NCBI GenBank assembly: GCA_015847255.1
Contig: JADLZK010009251.1
Span: 310,001 to 374,000 of the forward strand
Reading direction: 5' to 3'
From: Hyparrhenia diplandra
Lineage: Eukaryota > Streptophyta > Magnoliopsida > Poales > Poaceae
Length of the DNA stretch: 64,000 nucleotides
In this document: piece after piece, positions 12,604-24,178 of the stretch
Position numbering within the stretch: position 1 is the first letter of the stretch
Layout of the letters: every line of letters starts with the position of its first letter
The notes under the pieces: model-generated
Seen by the model: the letters and a program-made list of their open reading frames with translations, nothing else
Told to the model about the DNA's origin: nothing
The model's database searches: none
Made by a program: the position numbers and the translations under genes

Positions 12604-12721
12604 TGACAATTAGTGTAAAACACAGAATGTATTGATTAGATGACAATGTTGTGTACATATAGGCATGATGGGGAGCCACATACGGCAAGCCCATGGGCCT
12701 TGATATGTTTACAATCTAACA
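12604..12721 (-). repeat. 3' LTR of the copia element
   Basis: 118 bp, almost identical to 17518-17634, with TG...CA ends. Confidence 0.9.
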
Positions 12722-12725
12722 CTCC

Positions 12726-13555
12726 CTAGCAGTGTGAACTGGGAGCACCGCGAACATTTAGATCGTTCCTAAACTCGACGAAGACCGAAGTCGGAAGACC
12801 CTTGGTGAAGATATCGGCGTACTGAGATGTTGTAGGTACATGCAGAACACGGACTTCTCCAAGAGCGACGCGGTCACGAACGAAGTGTAGATCAATCTCC
12901 ACATGTTTGGTCCGCCGATGCCTGAACAGGGTTGGTAGACAAGTAAACGGCATCGACATTGTCACAATACACAATGGTGGCCCGACGAAGGGGGCTATGG
13001 AGCTCATGAAGGAGTTGACGTAACCAACACGCCTCCGCAACTCCATTGGCGACACCACGATACTCGGCCTCAAAGATCGAACGAGACAAGATGCCGACGC
13101 TTCGACGATCAGAGATCGGGATTGTCACCCAAGAACACACCGTAGCCGACGTGGAGCGACGAGTGTCGTGACAACCAGCCCAATCAGCATCAGAATAAAC
13201 CGTAAGAGCATCGCGAGGTCCGGTAGAGATGGAGACCCGCAGTCAAGCTGCCTCGAATGTAGCGCACGCGCTTCATGGTAGTGAAATGAGGTTCCCTGGG
13301 ATCATGCATATGAAGGCAAACCCGCTGAACCGCATAGGCGATATCGTGGCGAGTGAAGGTGAGATCTTGAAGAGCACCAAGAATACCGCTAAACCGCGGT
13401 CGGGTCGGCCACCGAACACCATCGCCAGACGCCTTTGACTTGAGTATCAACAGGTGTGCCGCAAGGCTTGCGATCCCACTCATACCAAAGCACGGTCCGA
13501 ATATCGAGCATGTACTGTTTCTGAGAGAGAAAAAGACCATCAGCTCTGCGCTCAA
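12726..13555 (-). pseudogene. Copia RNase H region
   Basis: Broken frames at 13555-13190, 13140-12892 and 13073-12726. Recognisable family pieces include the RHDIAYAVQ segment, SIFEAEYRGVANGVAEACWL and the C-terminal HVPTTSQYADIFTKGLP motif typical of copia RNase H. Frame changes separate the pieces. Confidence 0.8.
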
Positions 13556-14172
13556 CTGACAAACCCAAAAAATGGTGAAGAGGACCCATATCAGTCATGG
13601 AGAATTCTCTCTGGAGAGCTGCAATAACCCGCTGAAGAAGTCTCGATGATGATGCTGTGAGTACAATATCATCCACATATAGGAGCAGAACACCGTGTCA
13701 AGACCTTGACGGAAAATAAAGAGAGACGAATCAGCCTTGGACTCAACAAACCCAAGAGAAATGAGATGGCCAGCAATCCGAAGGTGCCATGCGCGAGGAG
13801 CCCGCTTTTTAACCCATATAGAGACTTGTTCAAGCGACAGACATGGTTGGGCCGAGAGGGATCAACAAAACCTGAGGGTTGTGCAGAGTAGACTGTCTCA
13901 TTGAGTGTCCCATGGAGGAAAGCATTCTTGACATCGAGTTGATGAATAGGCCAAGAGCGTGATATAGCCATAGTCAGAACAACCCGAACAGTAGCAGGCT
14001 TGACAACTGGGCTGAATGTCTCATCATAGTCGATGCCGTGTCGCCGAGTGAAACCCCGAAGAACCCATCGAGCCTTGTAACGATCAAGAGAGCCATCGCC
14101 CAAGAATTTATGACGGAAGATCCATTTACCCGTGACAAGGTTGGGCGCTGGCGACGAGGAACCAACTCCCAA
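13389..14172 (-). pseudogene. Copia reverse transcriptase
   Basis: Frame 14172-13669 carries the RYKARWVLRGF, DYDETFSPVVK and LDVKNAFLHG motifs and the CRLNKSLYGLK block. The catalytic YVDD box is encoded near 13665-13676 and leads into frame 13676-13389 with LHHFLGLSVER. The split between the two frames, and a non-homologous end after YGLK, show frameshifting. Catalytic residues are still visible, but the protein is not continuous. Confidence 0.85.
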
Positions 14173-14855
14173 GTGTCATTGGCCTGGAGAGCATCGAACT
14201 CCGCCGCATGGGCCGCCGCTGAGGATCATGGAGAGCAAAGACGCATGCACTTGGGCACCGGAGCAAGAGTGCCGGCATGGAGGTTCAAAGCCGGTCGGTC
14301 GGTTGGGTGAAGCCAGACTTGCCACACGCGTCCTCATGCCGTGGTCGTTGGTGACCGCACGATGGGTTTGGCGACGATGCGCCCAGCCGCCGGGCAAAGA
14401 ACTGGGAATTGATGTCCGCAGGGGCAGCAGTGGTCGGGCACGGGCCGCGCCGAAGCCGGGGGGGCACCGCCACCGACGGCGGCGTGCCGGGCGCGCCGCT
14501 CGGCGCTGCATCGGCGCGCCGGCAGACCCGTGAGCACTAGGGGCCCCCGCGAGGGGCCGGAAGGAGGGGGGCTGCCCCAGCCGGAGCTTGGCTCGACAAA
14601 GGCGCTGTGGGGAGAGGAACCGCAGCCACAATGCTAGACCTCGAAGGTGTAGCATAATCATCATCGTTATGTAAAAACTCCAATGTGCTAGGATCCGATG
14701 GAGATGTAGACATCTCGGAGAAGGGGAACACGGACTCATCGAATACCACATGACGTGAGATGATGATCCGATTGGAGTGAAGGTCAAGGCAACGATAGCC
14801 TTTGTGGTCGGATGAATAGCCAAGGAAGACACATAAAGATGATCGAGGTGAAAGT

Positions 14856-15868
14856 TTATGAGTGGCAAAGTGGAGATAAATTGGGATAACACGCACAACC
14901 AAAAACACGAAGGCGAGTGTAGTCCGGGTGGGTGTCATAGAGTGCAAAGTATGGTGTAAGGCCGCCTAGAGTGGTGGTAGGGTGGCGGTTTAGGAGATAG
15001 GTGGCGGTGTGAAGAGACTCGACCCAATACACAGGGGGTAGGCTGCCTTGAAAAAGCAAAGAGCGCACTATGTTGTTGATGGTGCGAAGGGCGCGTTCGC
15101 TTTACCGCTTTGCCGAGGTGTGGGGGCAAGACATGCGAAGAATGGCACCGAGGGAGAGGAAGAACGTGCGGCCGAGGAGTTGTCAAACTCGCGGCCATTG
15201 TCGCACTAGACGGCTTTCACGGAGATGCCAAATCGCGCGGCGCACATGAGCAAAAAAGTTAGAGATAGTGGTGAAAGTATCGGATTTAAGACGAAGAGGA
15301 AATGTCCAAGCATAGTGCGAATAGTCATCAATAATTACGAGATAATATTTGTAACCGGACACACCGACAACCGGGATGTCCAAAGATCACAATGTATTAA
15401 ATCGAATTTATTTAAGGCACGGAATTAGAAGACCCAAAGGGAAGACGGACGTGACGTCCAAGTTGACATGCATGACATAGGGACTCATGTTTGGGTTTAT
15501 TACAAATAATAGCACGGGAGCTAATAAGCTTGGACAAAGCTTCGAACCGATATGACCGAGACGACGATGCCACAAGGTCGCCGCCGGGGCTGGTGTGTGT
15601 GCTTTGGTGGGCGGAAGAACGGGTAGAGGTCACCCGTGCTATTGCACCGGGCGATCACGCTCCGCGTTTGTGTGTCCTTCACGTAAAGGCCAAAAGGGTC
15701 AAACTCGATTGAACAATTGTTGTCAATGGTAAAACGACGGACAGAAATCAGATTCTTAATAATGTTAGGGGACACTAAAACATCATTAAGAACGAGAGGC
15801 CGACGTGAATTAGGAAAAAGAGTATGACCCGGTGGAGGTAATAGGTAACAAGGAGCCATTACCGACAA
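14856..15868 (-). pseudogene. Copia pre-integrase and integrase remnants
   Basis: Frame 15868-15521 holds the gag-pre-integrase block with DNNCSIEFDPFGLYVKD. 15633-15412 gives the following His/Cys linker (CHACQLGRH). 15383-15183 has YYLVIIDDYSHYAWTFPL, which includes a catalytic Asp of the integrase core. 15068-14856 has the YLLNRHPTTTLGGLTPYFAL region. Each piece is in a different frame. Confidence 0.8.
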
Positions 15869-16686
15869 TGATCGAGGAAGGACCGGACAAGGAGGGTGAT
15901 CGAGGAGATGAGAGTATACCGTAGTGGGCGGTCATGTGGGAACCGGCACCGAATCGGCATACCACTCGACGTTGTTGCCCGGCGGTGTCAGAGACATCGT
16001 GTTGAAGTTGCTGACGAGGGACGCCTGATCCCATGACCCACCGGCCATGGGGTTCCACGGTGCGCACGGTGGGGTGCCGATGGAGGAGCTCGCTGATGAG
16101 CGGTGAAGACGGCACGCCGCCGTAGCCAAAAACAGGGGTGGAGCCCGGTAGTAGCCCCCCGGGTACGGCATCATGTGCGGCGGCGGCGTGGGGCGGCCGA
16201 TCGTAGGCGTGCCGGGGCGCATGACGGGCCGGGAGAGCGCCATAGCCGTGCGGCCACGGCTGCGCACCGACCGGACCACATGGATTGCCGATTTAAGGGC
16301 ATGGGAGAGCCGACGCCGGCGGTGGGTGCGCCACCAGGTGACCCCCACGCCACCGCTGCCGCTGCCACCGCTTATTGGGCCGCCGCCGCCGTTGTTGCCA
16401 CGCCACGACGACGACGACGCGGTTGCCGCCGCTTCGCTGTCGTTGCCCCCTTGCCACCATAGCCCCGTGGGAGCGTGGGGGGGACGCGGCTCGCGGGGCC
16501 GCATGACCGGCGCCCGGGAGCCGGCCTTGAGTCCGAGGCGGGACGGCATGAACGCCGTTGACGCCGATTTCCTCGAGGTGCAGCCGGGGTGCGCGCCTCC
16601 GAGAATGTCGGGAACGGCGCCGCATCTTCAAGTTCGACACCATGTGCCGAAACTTCGTTGAGGCCGCGGAGAAGAGTGAGGACAAG

Positions 16687-16956
16687 TCAGCCGGCGGCCG
16701 ATTGATCACCGAACTCCTTGAGGGAGGCGGCCATCGCCTCGGCGGTGCGACAAAGAGTCCGTGAAACGGACGCATCACCTTGTTTGAAGGAGCGGAATTC
16801 GGCCTCCGCCAGCAAGGCACGGGACTCCCGTTGCCCGAGGAATTCATCCTCAAGGTAGAGCCACACATCACGAGTGGTGGGATCGCGGATCATGAGGGCC
16901 TCGCCGCAAGTCGTTGGAGACGGTGCAGAGATCCACGTGAGGACGCAGCAGTCCAT
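16687..16956 (-). pseudogene. Copia gag fragment
   Basis: The frame contains the DPTTRDVWLYLEDEF segment and following helices typical of copia gag (UBN2 family). Adjacent frames (16293-16871, 15932-16549) are GC-rich and look like shifted gag or linker sequence. No intact zinc knuckle seen. Confidence 0.65.
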
Positions 16957-17517
16957 CTGCGCCCATGCCGGCCGCGTGGGATGGAAGGTGTCGGAGAGGA
17001 CGTGCGGCTTGAGGTTGTACTTGCCGAGGACGGTGAGGAACGAGGAGCGCCACGGGCCGTAGTTATTGGGCCGGTTTGTCCAGCGTGACGGTGATGATGA
17101 CCTTGATGTTCATGACACCGGTCGCCTGGGCATGGATGGCAGCGTTGGTGGCCTCCTGAGCAGTGAGTTCCTGGTCAAGGGCCTCGGCGTCGCGACGACG
17201 GCTTCGGCTTCGCTCGGGCGGCTTCACCGAAGCGGGATCGCCCATGGTGAGCGGGGATCCCGGCGATCGAACGGATCGGCGGTAGGAGGAGGTGCACTCG
17301 ACGGGATCCCGGCGATCAAGGAGATCGGCGGCAGGGGTAGACGGAGGTTTGGTGTGTGTGTGTGTGGCCCGGCGATCGGTAGTGACCGGCAGCGGGTTAG
17401 GATCCTGGCGATCAGGAAGGATCGGCGGCAGGAGGGAAGAGGTGGAGCCGGCGATGACTCGCGGCGGCTAGGTCAGCGGAAGGGGAGGTCGTAGGATGCG
17501 TACCCTCTGTGATACCA

Positions 17518-17634
17518 TGACAATTAGTGTAAAACACGAATGTATTGATTAGATGACAATGTTGTGTACATATAGGCATGATGGGGAGCCACATACGGCA
17601 AGCCCATGGGCCTTGATATGTTTACAATCTAACA
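17518..17634 (-). repeat. 5' LTR of the copia element
   Basis: 117 bp. It differs from the left copy by about one base, indicating recent insertion despite the broken coding region. Confidence 0.9.
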
Positions 17635-18263
17635 CTCTCTCCTCTTCTAATTGGAACCCTTGGTTTTGCTCTGGAGGTAGCTAATGAGAGATGATGCCTA
17701 GGGGGTGCCTTGGGCTGCTTATATAGCCCCCTAGGATCAACCGTAGCCCTCAGATCAAACTATCTTAATGGATGGTGGAGATGCAATCCTAGAGACGCAA
17801 CGAATCAGAACTCTCCAGAGACACAAAGGATCAGGACTCTCTAGAGACGTAGAGGATTAGGACTCTGATCAGGACTCTCAAGCTGGGCCCATTTATGCTC
17901 TGGGCGCCTCCCCCTATGACAAGTGGGGGCCACCTTTGGCGAGGTGTCTTCTAGAGTCTTCTAGATCCTTCTCTTCGGTTCCAACAATGTGGATGTGATA
18001 TCTTTTGATTCGGACTCCAATCGTAGCAAGTAGTATATGCATTTCGATCAGCTCGACGAGACCTTCGCAATGGTGTAATCCAATTCTTCATATGAGATAC
18101 TTTGATTTGGCTCAAAATTGGAAGCTCCTGCAAAATCAGTGAAAGCAACAAAACTCGTGGAACTTGTTAGAATAGAACCCTATAACTATGCTTTGTGATT
18201 CTTTTTATATCATTTTATGAGATAGTTGATGATTATAAATAGGGTATAAGGACGGTCAACAAG
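17635..18263 (-). repeat. LTR part of an older minus-strand gypsy-like element, interrupted by the copia element
   Basis: It ends at 18263 with GGTCAACA. Next comes a C-rich purine-tract complement (18264-18275) and the text CTTTGCTCGTCC, the same arrangement seen at 1364-1395 beside element A's LTR. The plus-strand TATATAG near 17717-17723 reads CTATATA on the minus strand and may be its TATA box. The other end of the LTR lies left of 12604 and cannot be placed. Confidence 0.6.
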
Positions 18264-21200
18264 CTCCCCAAGCTTAACCTTTGCTCGTCCCCTTGAGCAA
18301 AGCTAAACTAAACAAAGGATCAGGAGCTGCTACTATGCTTTCACGCCTCAAAAGCACACATGTATTCAAACTAGAATTCTCCCCTAGATTATAGTAAATC
18401 ATTTTAACTTTCAAACTTATTTATATTACCTTAACTATGGGGCTTAGAGCTTTCACTTGTCCGAAGCAATTGAAAGACGTAACAATCAAGTCAAGCACTA
18501 TGTTTCAAGCTCTTCGATTAACTATCATTCTCGAGTTTTTGCAAGTTTTCAAAATAAAACTTAGAGATTCCTTTGTATGACCATCTCAATTATATAATAG
18601 AAAATATGTTTCATGTACAAAATGTTCTTATTTTTGTGAGTAGAGTCCGAGAAAAAATACCTTGCATGATATGTTACGTAGAAGAAATGTGATTTCTTAG
18701 TTATGTGCTATTTATGGTGTTTTCTTGGGAAAATAATAGAAAAATAATTACTAGGGTTTTTAATGTAGAAATTTTTGTAGCTAGTTGTGATGTGTTAAAG
18801 TAACCTTTCATGATCAGAAATCTGTTGTCTAACACTTTTCATAATACAAAGTATTTTCATGCCATGTTTTAGCACCTCGTTGTGAATTTTGTGTAGCACA
18901 GTATATGCATGTTCTTGCCATGAAATTTTTATGATAGCCTATGTAGACCCAGTAGGATGCTCTTGTAATTTTTGTAGATTTTTTTAAGAGGTTTATGTAT
19001 TTATCATATTTATGTTGCATGGAAAATGCTCTAGAAATGCATATTAATGTTATGATAATAATTCTTGGATGGTGTACTATTGGTTCCTAGCATGTTTAGG
19101 ACCTGTTGGTATGGTTGGGTTGTTGGTCTTATGTTTTTGGAAAACTAGTGTAATTCTAGTTTTATGTTTTAGAGTGTGTTTGTGTAGTGTTTATTTAGGG
19201 AATGTCATTTCATGTAATTTAGTTTATCTTTTGGCTTGACCAGTAGGTTTATTTGGTAGATTATAACCTGGTTTGATTGCTAGAAAAGTATTGTTGAAGG
19301 TAGATGCTTGTGTGATTTATGGTAGGTGTTGCAAGTTGTATAGTAATAAAGTCTCTTTTTTTCCTATTTTTGATGTTTGTAGATATTAGAATTTGGTCGA
19401 GAGTGTATTGTATGATTTGTAGGAAATTTTGTAATATTTCCAACGAGTATTTGTTTGCTGGATTTGGAGTTATAGAACTCCCCTATATGACTATTTTTAC
19501 TAACAAAGACATGTCTATCTCGCCATTTTTAGGTGATTAGTAAGATAGGGGTGTTTTGCTTGATTTAGGTTACTAGGGTTTCTTGTGTGGTTATGTTTGT
19601 GTTTCTACAGAAGAGATATCCACTTACTAATATCATACATCATAAAGCATTCATCCATCATTCCATTTTATTTATATGCAAGTATATTCTTGTGCATTCG
19701 TAATATTCATCCTCTCACATGCATCATGTCGATCGGAGAAGTGATCGAGGAGCGGGAGGGGAGCTTCACCACCTCAAAGTGCAGCCGGAAGAGGCCACCG
19801 GAGGAAGAAGAGAGCCGAGCACCGAGCTTCCACGAGTGCTCGGAGCACGTGCCTCGCTACTTTCATGAAAGGCAAGCCCAAAGTGCATTACGCCTTTCTT
19901 ATGCTTTCTAACTAAATTGACTTGCATCCTTTTATATGTTTGATGCATTAAGTTTAGGAAATGGTTGAAACCGTTGATGCACAGATATCCTTTTTCTGAA
20001 GTTGTTATCCTATCCTATTAGGAGTCTAGGTTAAAAATGCTCAGTGTGGTGATTGTCGTAGACGGTGATTCCGATCACTTGAGAGATGTTTTGTGGTTAG
20101 TCACATGGGTGACTAACAAGCCTGCCGCTGAAAACTTGATTAATAAAACAATCTTTGAGATTGGATGGATATTGTGGTCTTCCATATGATCGATCAAGGA
20201 CTTATACTTTATCGGAAGGCAATCGGAAGTTGAATATATTAGGCTCCGCGAGGGATCGTGAGCTCGCTTTTATCGCCTCCTCCTTGGCTTGGTAGGTTGG
20301 GACTGATTGGGCACAGGCATTTCCGGACGATGAGTGTTGCTTCGGGCCGGAACCCCGGGTGGCTCGAGAAGGAGGGGGTAGCCGGCAGCCCGCGATTCTT
20401 GAACATTTTCGGTGGTGATTAGGGCTTGCAAAGTAGACCTAGTTTATGAGGGTATTCGCCACCGGTTAGTAATCGATTTGAATCGTCATCTCTCTGGGAC
20501 AGGTGAGAACCCGGATGTTTTTGCAAAGCAATGTAGCTTAATATCACAATGAATGTTATATTATTCATGCCGCCTTTGCTAAAATTATGATCAAGTTACT
20601 TATGCTATTATTTACATTCTTGAGCATATGATTAATCTTGACTATACAGGATCTATGGTTATTTATAATAATCAACCTTTTAACTTGGAGAATTCAAGTA
20701 GCTTGTGTAGGCTCATTAATCAACTTTATTTACGAAATTAAATTTGAGTGAGACTGACTCAGATAAAGTCTAGCATAATCCTTGGAGTTTTTTATTTTAC
20801 TTTGTCGGGTAAGTCTATCTCGCGTATTTGTGTACTCAGTGTTTTACTCCCATTATTGTAGGTGATCATTTGTACCATGGGTACTGTAAGACTTGTTTGT
20901 ATCCTGTTAATGAGGAGTTAAGGCCAAGGCAAGGCATTCCATATCTATGTCTCATGTTGTTGCGAGGGTTGACACTACGTTGGCACTATCTTATTTCTAT
21001 TTTATTTGAACAACTATTTGGTTTTTCAAAACTATTGCTTCCGCACACCGAACTACTTTGTAATAAATGAGTACATCGCGACCGTTATTATAATATATTT
21101 GAATTTGGTTAAAGATATCTGCGGATTTGAACTACTAAGCTCAATGATCTTGGTTGTATTGTTCATGAGTTTGAAATCACTCCGAGATTTTCGAATACCG

Positions 21201-21740
21201 AGTTTATATAGACTCAAGTGTAGAATGCGATTGCTTCGGTAATTGCGAATTATATTTGATTTCTTATAAATTGGTCGGCTCGTCACAAGCATTGCATCTC
21301 GTGTATTGATATTTCCATGTTTTCGACATCGGTAGCATCTCCTAACAAAATTCTTTGTATCTTCATACATCGTTGGCGAGAAAAAGCTATTTTGTCGGAT
21401 TTTGGCATGTGTCCAGGAATGCTCCATAATGTCCTCCATATGGCGAGAAATGACATCTATCCATAATTTGAATAGCCTCAGCCAGAGGAACACATCTTCT
21501 CAATAATCCATCGAGCAAAGTCGAGAAAAAGATATGGCTCGTCCCAAAGGTGAAAATGGCTCTCATGAATCAACTTTCTTTTGTCTGCGCACCAGGTGGG
21601 ACATAACCTGTGACTATGTGCAAAATTCATGCATATGTGCAAAATTCCATACCAAACTTGATGCACATATGTAGGGGGAGCTAATTCACCCAAAACTGAG
21701 CTTGTGATGATTGTACAATCCTTAGTCATGATCAAAACTT
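18264..21740 (-). mobile_element. Internal region of the older gypsy-like element, heavily decayed
   Basis: Starts at the purine tract beside the LTR. Most of 18290-20800 is AT-rich, non-coding and without recognisable frames. It has a GC-rich island at 19730-19870 and another at 20235-20520 of unknown nature. Integrase sequence appears only at the right end. A long non-coding spacer between pol and the 3' LTR is known from Tat/Athila-type gypsy elements. The left part may also contain unrelated later insertions. Confidence 0.5.
21053..21740 (-). pseudogene. Gypsy integrase remnant (Tat/Athila-like)
   Basis: Frame 21735-21478 includes HFHLWDEPYLF, typical of the region before the integrase zinc finger. 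Frame 21493-21053 continues with IMEHSWTHAKIRQNSFFSP and FVRRCYRCRKHGNI, a degenerate His-His-Cys-Cys zinc domain. It then decays into a piece resembling the integrase core start (SSNPQISLTKFKYIIITV). The two frames overlap and are shifted. No catalytic triad remains readable. Confidence 0.65.
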
Positions 21741-22523
21741 ATGGGACAAGTACGACAAGTTCAAAGAACTTCATTTCCAAATCTTTATCTAAAGGTTGTC
21801 ATAAATTACCAAGAAGGGGGAGATTAACAGACATGATATAATACGAAAATACTCCCACAGTTTCAACTATAATAAGTTATTATTTATTAGTTTTTTCCTA
21901 AATCAAATTTCTCCATCTTTAATCATGTTTATACAAAAATACTCAAGCATATACAACCGTAAACTAGATTCATTAGATACATAAAAAAATATATATTATA
22001 TTGGCAGTGTGATTCTTCTATAGTGTCGATGTTAATATATATTTTTTAAACAAATTTGATTAAAATTAGACAATTTTAACTCTAGAAAAAAAACTAGAAC
22101 AACTTTAATTTAAAATGTTATTATAGGATAAAAAGGCTTCAACGTAATACTCACGTCTCCGGCAACTCGTTGCACGCATTGTCCGGGACCCGGGTATGTC
22201 TTGTTGGCAAAATGATGAATCCAACATCCGTTGTCTTTCGAGCTAGCTTTTGCTGACGCCAGTGTCAACGTCTCGGGTACTCAGTCTTCCATTCCATGGA
22301 GGTTTGTCCATCACCATATCCATCTAGACATTAATCAGCCTTTGAAACTTCATTGGACGTCGCAATCTTCCATGCAAAGTGATGAGATGGAATTGGCACT
22401 CATAGCATTATTACGCCTGATGACCTGATCCAATCGAATTAATCCTCCACTTGCTAGTGGTAAAAACAGAGCAGCAGCAGAGCTCAAGTAGTCAGCCAGT
22501 CAGGCGATCAGCTTCACCCGTTC
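21741..22523. other. Intergenic AT-rich stretch upstream of the AIR12-like gene
   Basis: The 21840-22160 part is AT-rich and may be a decayed MITE; no clear terminal repeats were found. 22160-22523 becomes GC-richer towards the start codon and presumably holds the promoter and leader. No convincing TATA box could be singled out. Confidence 0.4.
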
Positions 22524-23287
22524 ATGGCTTCGTCAACGGCGCACCAGGTCGTGGTGCTCCTGCTCGTTCTGGCCTTGCCGGTGGCCATGTCCTCGTGCAC
22601 CAGTGAGGTCTTCCCATCAGGGAAGACCTACGTGACGTGCCAGGACCTCCCGGAGCTCGGCGCGGCGCTGCACTGGACCTACTACGACGCCGACGCGGCC
22701 TCCGGGCCGTCGCTGTCCCTGGCGTTCGTGGCCGCGCCGGCAGCGCCCGGCGGGTGGGTGGCCTGGGGCATCAACCCCACTGCTGGCAACAACGGCATGG
22801 TGGGCACGCAGGCGCTGCTGGCGTTCGTCGCTGCTGGCGCCTCCGCGCCCACCGTCAGAACCTACAACATCACCAGCTACTATGCGGTCGGCGCCGTCTC
22901 GACGCCCATCGCGTTCCCCGCCGCCGGCCTCGCCGCCGATGTGGGCAGCGGCGGGAGGATTCGGCTGTACGCCACGCTGAAGCTGGACGAGGGGATGACG
23001 GTGGTGGACCAGGTGTGGCAGGTCGGCCCCTCCGTCACCAGAGGAACGCCCGACGTGCACGCCATGGCCCCGAAAACCTGGCTGCCATGGGAAAGCTCGT
23101 CCTCACTGTCGGGGCTGCCGCAAGCCCTCCAGCGCACGCCGGCGGCCCGTCGAGCCACAGGTCGTCTTCTTGGCCGCCGTCAGGCAGGCAGATGTCACGG
23201 GCGGCAGACATGGACAGCGTCTCCACGGCGGCACACGTTGTACTGGGCCTACTGGCATTGTTGGGTATTTGGGCGATGGTAGGATAG
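22524..23287 (+). CDS. AIR12-like DOMON-domain protein, GPI-anchored type; single-base frameshift near residue 184
   Basis: The open frame starts MASSTAHQ with a hydrophobic signal peptide (about residues 1-24). A DOMON (DUF568) domain follows, with GGWVAWGINPT at 77-86. In AIR12-type plasma-membrane b-type cytochromes of the apoplast, one Met and one His bind haem; candidates here are Met92 (NNGMVG) and His179 (PDVHAM). After PDVHAMAP (23068-23074) the frame turns to Arg-rich sequence ending at 23282. The +1 frame instead continues ENLAAMGKL, then a Ser/Ala/Pro-rich linker and a hydrophobic tail (HVVLGLLALLGIWAMVG) to 23287, exactly the GPI-attachment signal expected. The C run at 23067-23071 is one base short of that expected. 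The gene appears single-exon, as is usual for this family. Either a pseudogene or a consensus error. Confidence 0.85.
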
Positions 23288-23993
23288 GTGATGTTGCAAG
23301 TGTATAAATCGCATCATTCATTGTATTTTTGTGTCCTCGAAGCTTTCCGCGATGAAATTTTTATAGATATTCTTTTTTCTCTCCAATACACAAGGATTGT
23401 ATCATTTTTGAGCGCACGGATTGTATCATTGTTTGGTTCATCCCCTTAATTCCTTCTGTTTTCAATTCCCATCAAATCGAAATAGGCATGACTCGCTGAA
23501 TGATTGTAAACTCCGTGGTGCCACTCGATGCGTGCCCAAAAGGAAAAAGGACTCCGAAAATAAAGGTCCTAGCAATGGAGTGCTCTTCAATCGTTCCCTA
23601 AAAAAACAGCACTGTAAGAGAGAAAGAGCAGCAACAATCATAAGAAATTCCATCTTCACGGCGGCTCTGCTCTCTAAAGCCAGGACCATAGATGCACGCC
23701 TCGCCTGGACGGATGGAGCAGCAAATGATTCGTCAATGGCACACCACACCGGCCTTTGCCATGACAAGTTGGTGACCACAACCACCACATGTGGCCTGCA
23801 GGATGCAGCCGTGAAGGAGGACCAATTCATGTTCGGTGCAGTTGTTTGTCCCTTTCGAGGGAGTGAGGGATGAGGTGCTTGGCCAAAGCCTTGACCTTTC
23901 AAAGATAGTTAGGGATGAGATGGTCCTCTGATTTCTCAAATGAGATTTTCTCATTTCTTGTTTAGTTGAGTGGATAGGACAATGCTTATTGTA
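23288..23993. other. Downstream region of the AIR12-like gene
   Basis: Probably 3' UTR followed by intergenic DNA. A 150-codon plus-strand frame at 23421-23873 has no recognisable domain and overlaps an equally long minus-strand frame. It is not called. Confidence 0.4.
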
Positions 23994-23995
23994 TA

Positions 23996-24176
23996 CTCCC
24001 TCCATCCAAATTGTAAGTCATTCTAAGAATCTTAAAAAGTCGCTATTTTAAGTTTGACCAAAGTCATAAAGTTTATTACAAAGATTTGTGATACTTAGTT
24101 AAATTTTGGTCAAATTTCCAAAATGTTTTGACTCTTCAAAATTTTTGAATGACTTACAATTTAGGATAGGATGGAG
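23996..24176. mobile_element. Stowaway-type (Tc1/mariner) MITE
   Basis: About 181 bp starting CTCCCTCCATCC and ending in the inverted form GGATAGGATGGAG. It is flanked by TA on both sides (23994-23995 and 24177-24178). The arms continue to pair (AAATTGTAAGTCATTC against GAATGACTTACAATTT). The CTCCCTCC terminus and TA target are diagnostic of grass Stowaway elements. Confidence 0.9.
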
Positions 24177-24178
24177 TA

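Larger units (their letters stand above)
12604..17634 (-). mobile_element. Ty1/copia retrotransposon, complete structure, decayed coding
   Basis: Short LTRs (12604-12721 and 17518-17634) beginning TGACAATTAGTG and ending CAATCTAACA enclose 4.8 kb. The target duplication is CTCTC (12599-12603 and 17635-17639). On the minus strand the primer site TGGTATCACAGAGG follows the right LTR and resembles the initiator-Met tRNA complement. The domain order gag, pre-integrase, integrase, reverse transcriptase, RNase H defines copia. Several frameshifts and stops break the polyprotein, so it cannot transpose alone. LTRs of about 117 bp are unusually short for a coding copia element. Confidence 0.9.

Noticed and set aside
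23421..23902. 150- and 146-codon frames on opposite strands
   Set aside because: They mirror each other, show no domain, and lie in the 3' flank of the AIR12-like gene.
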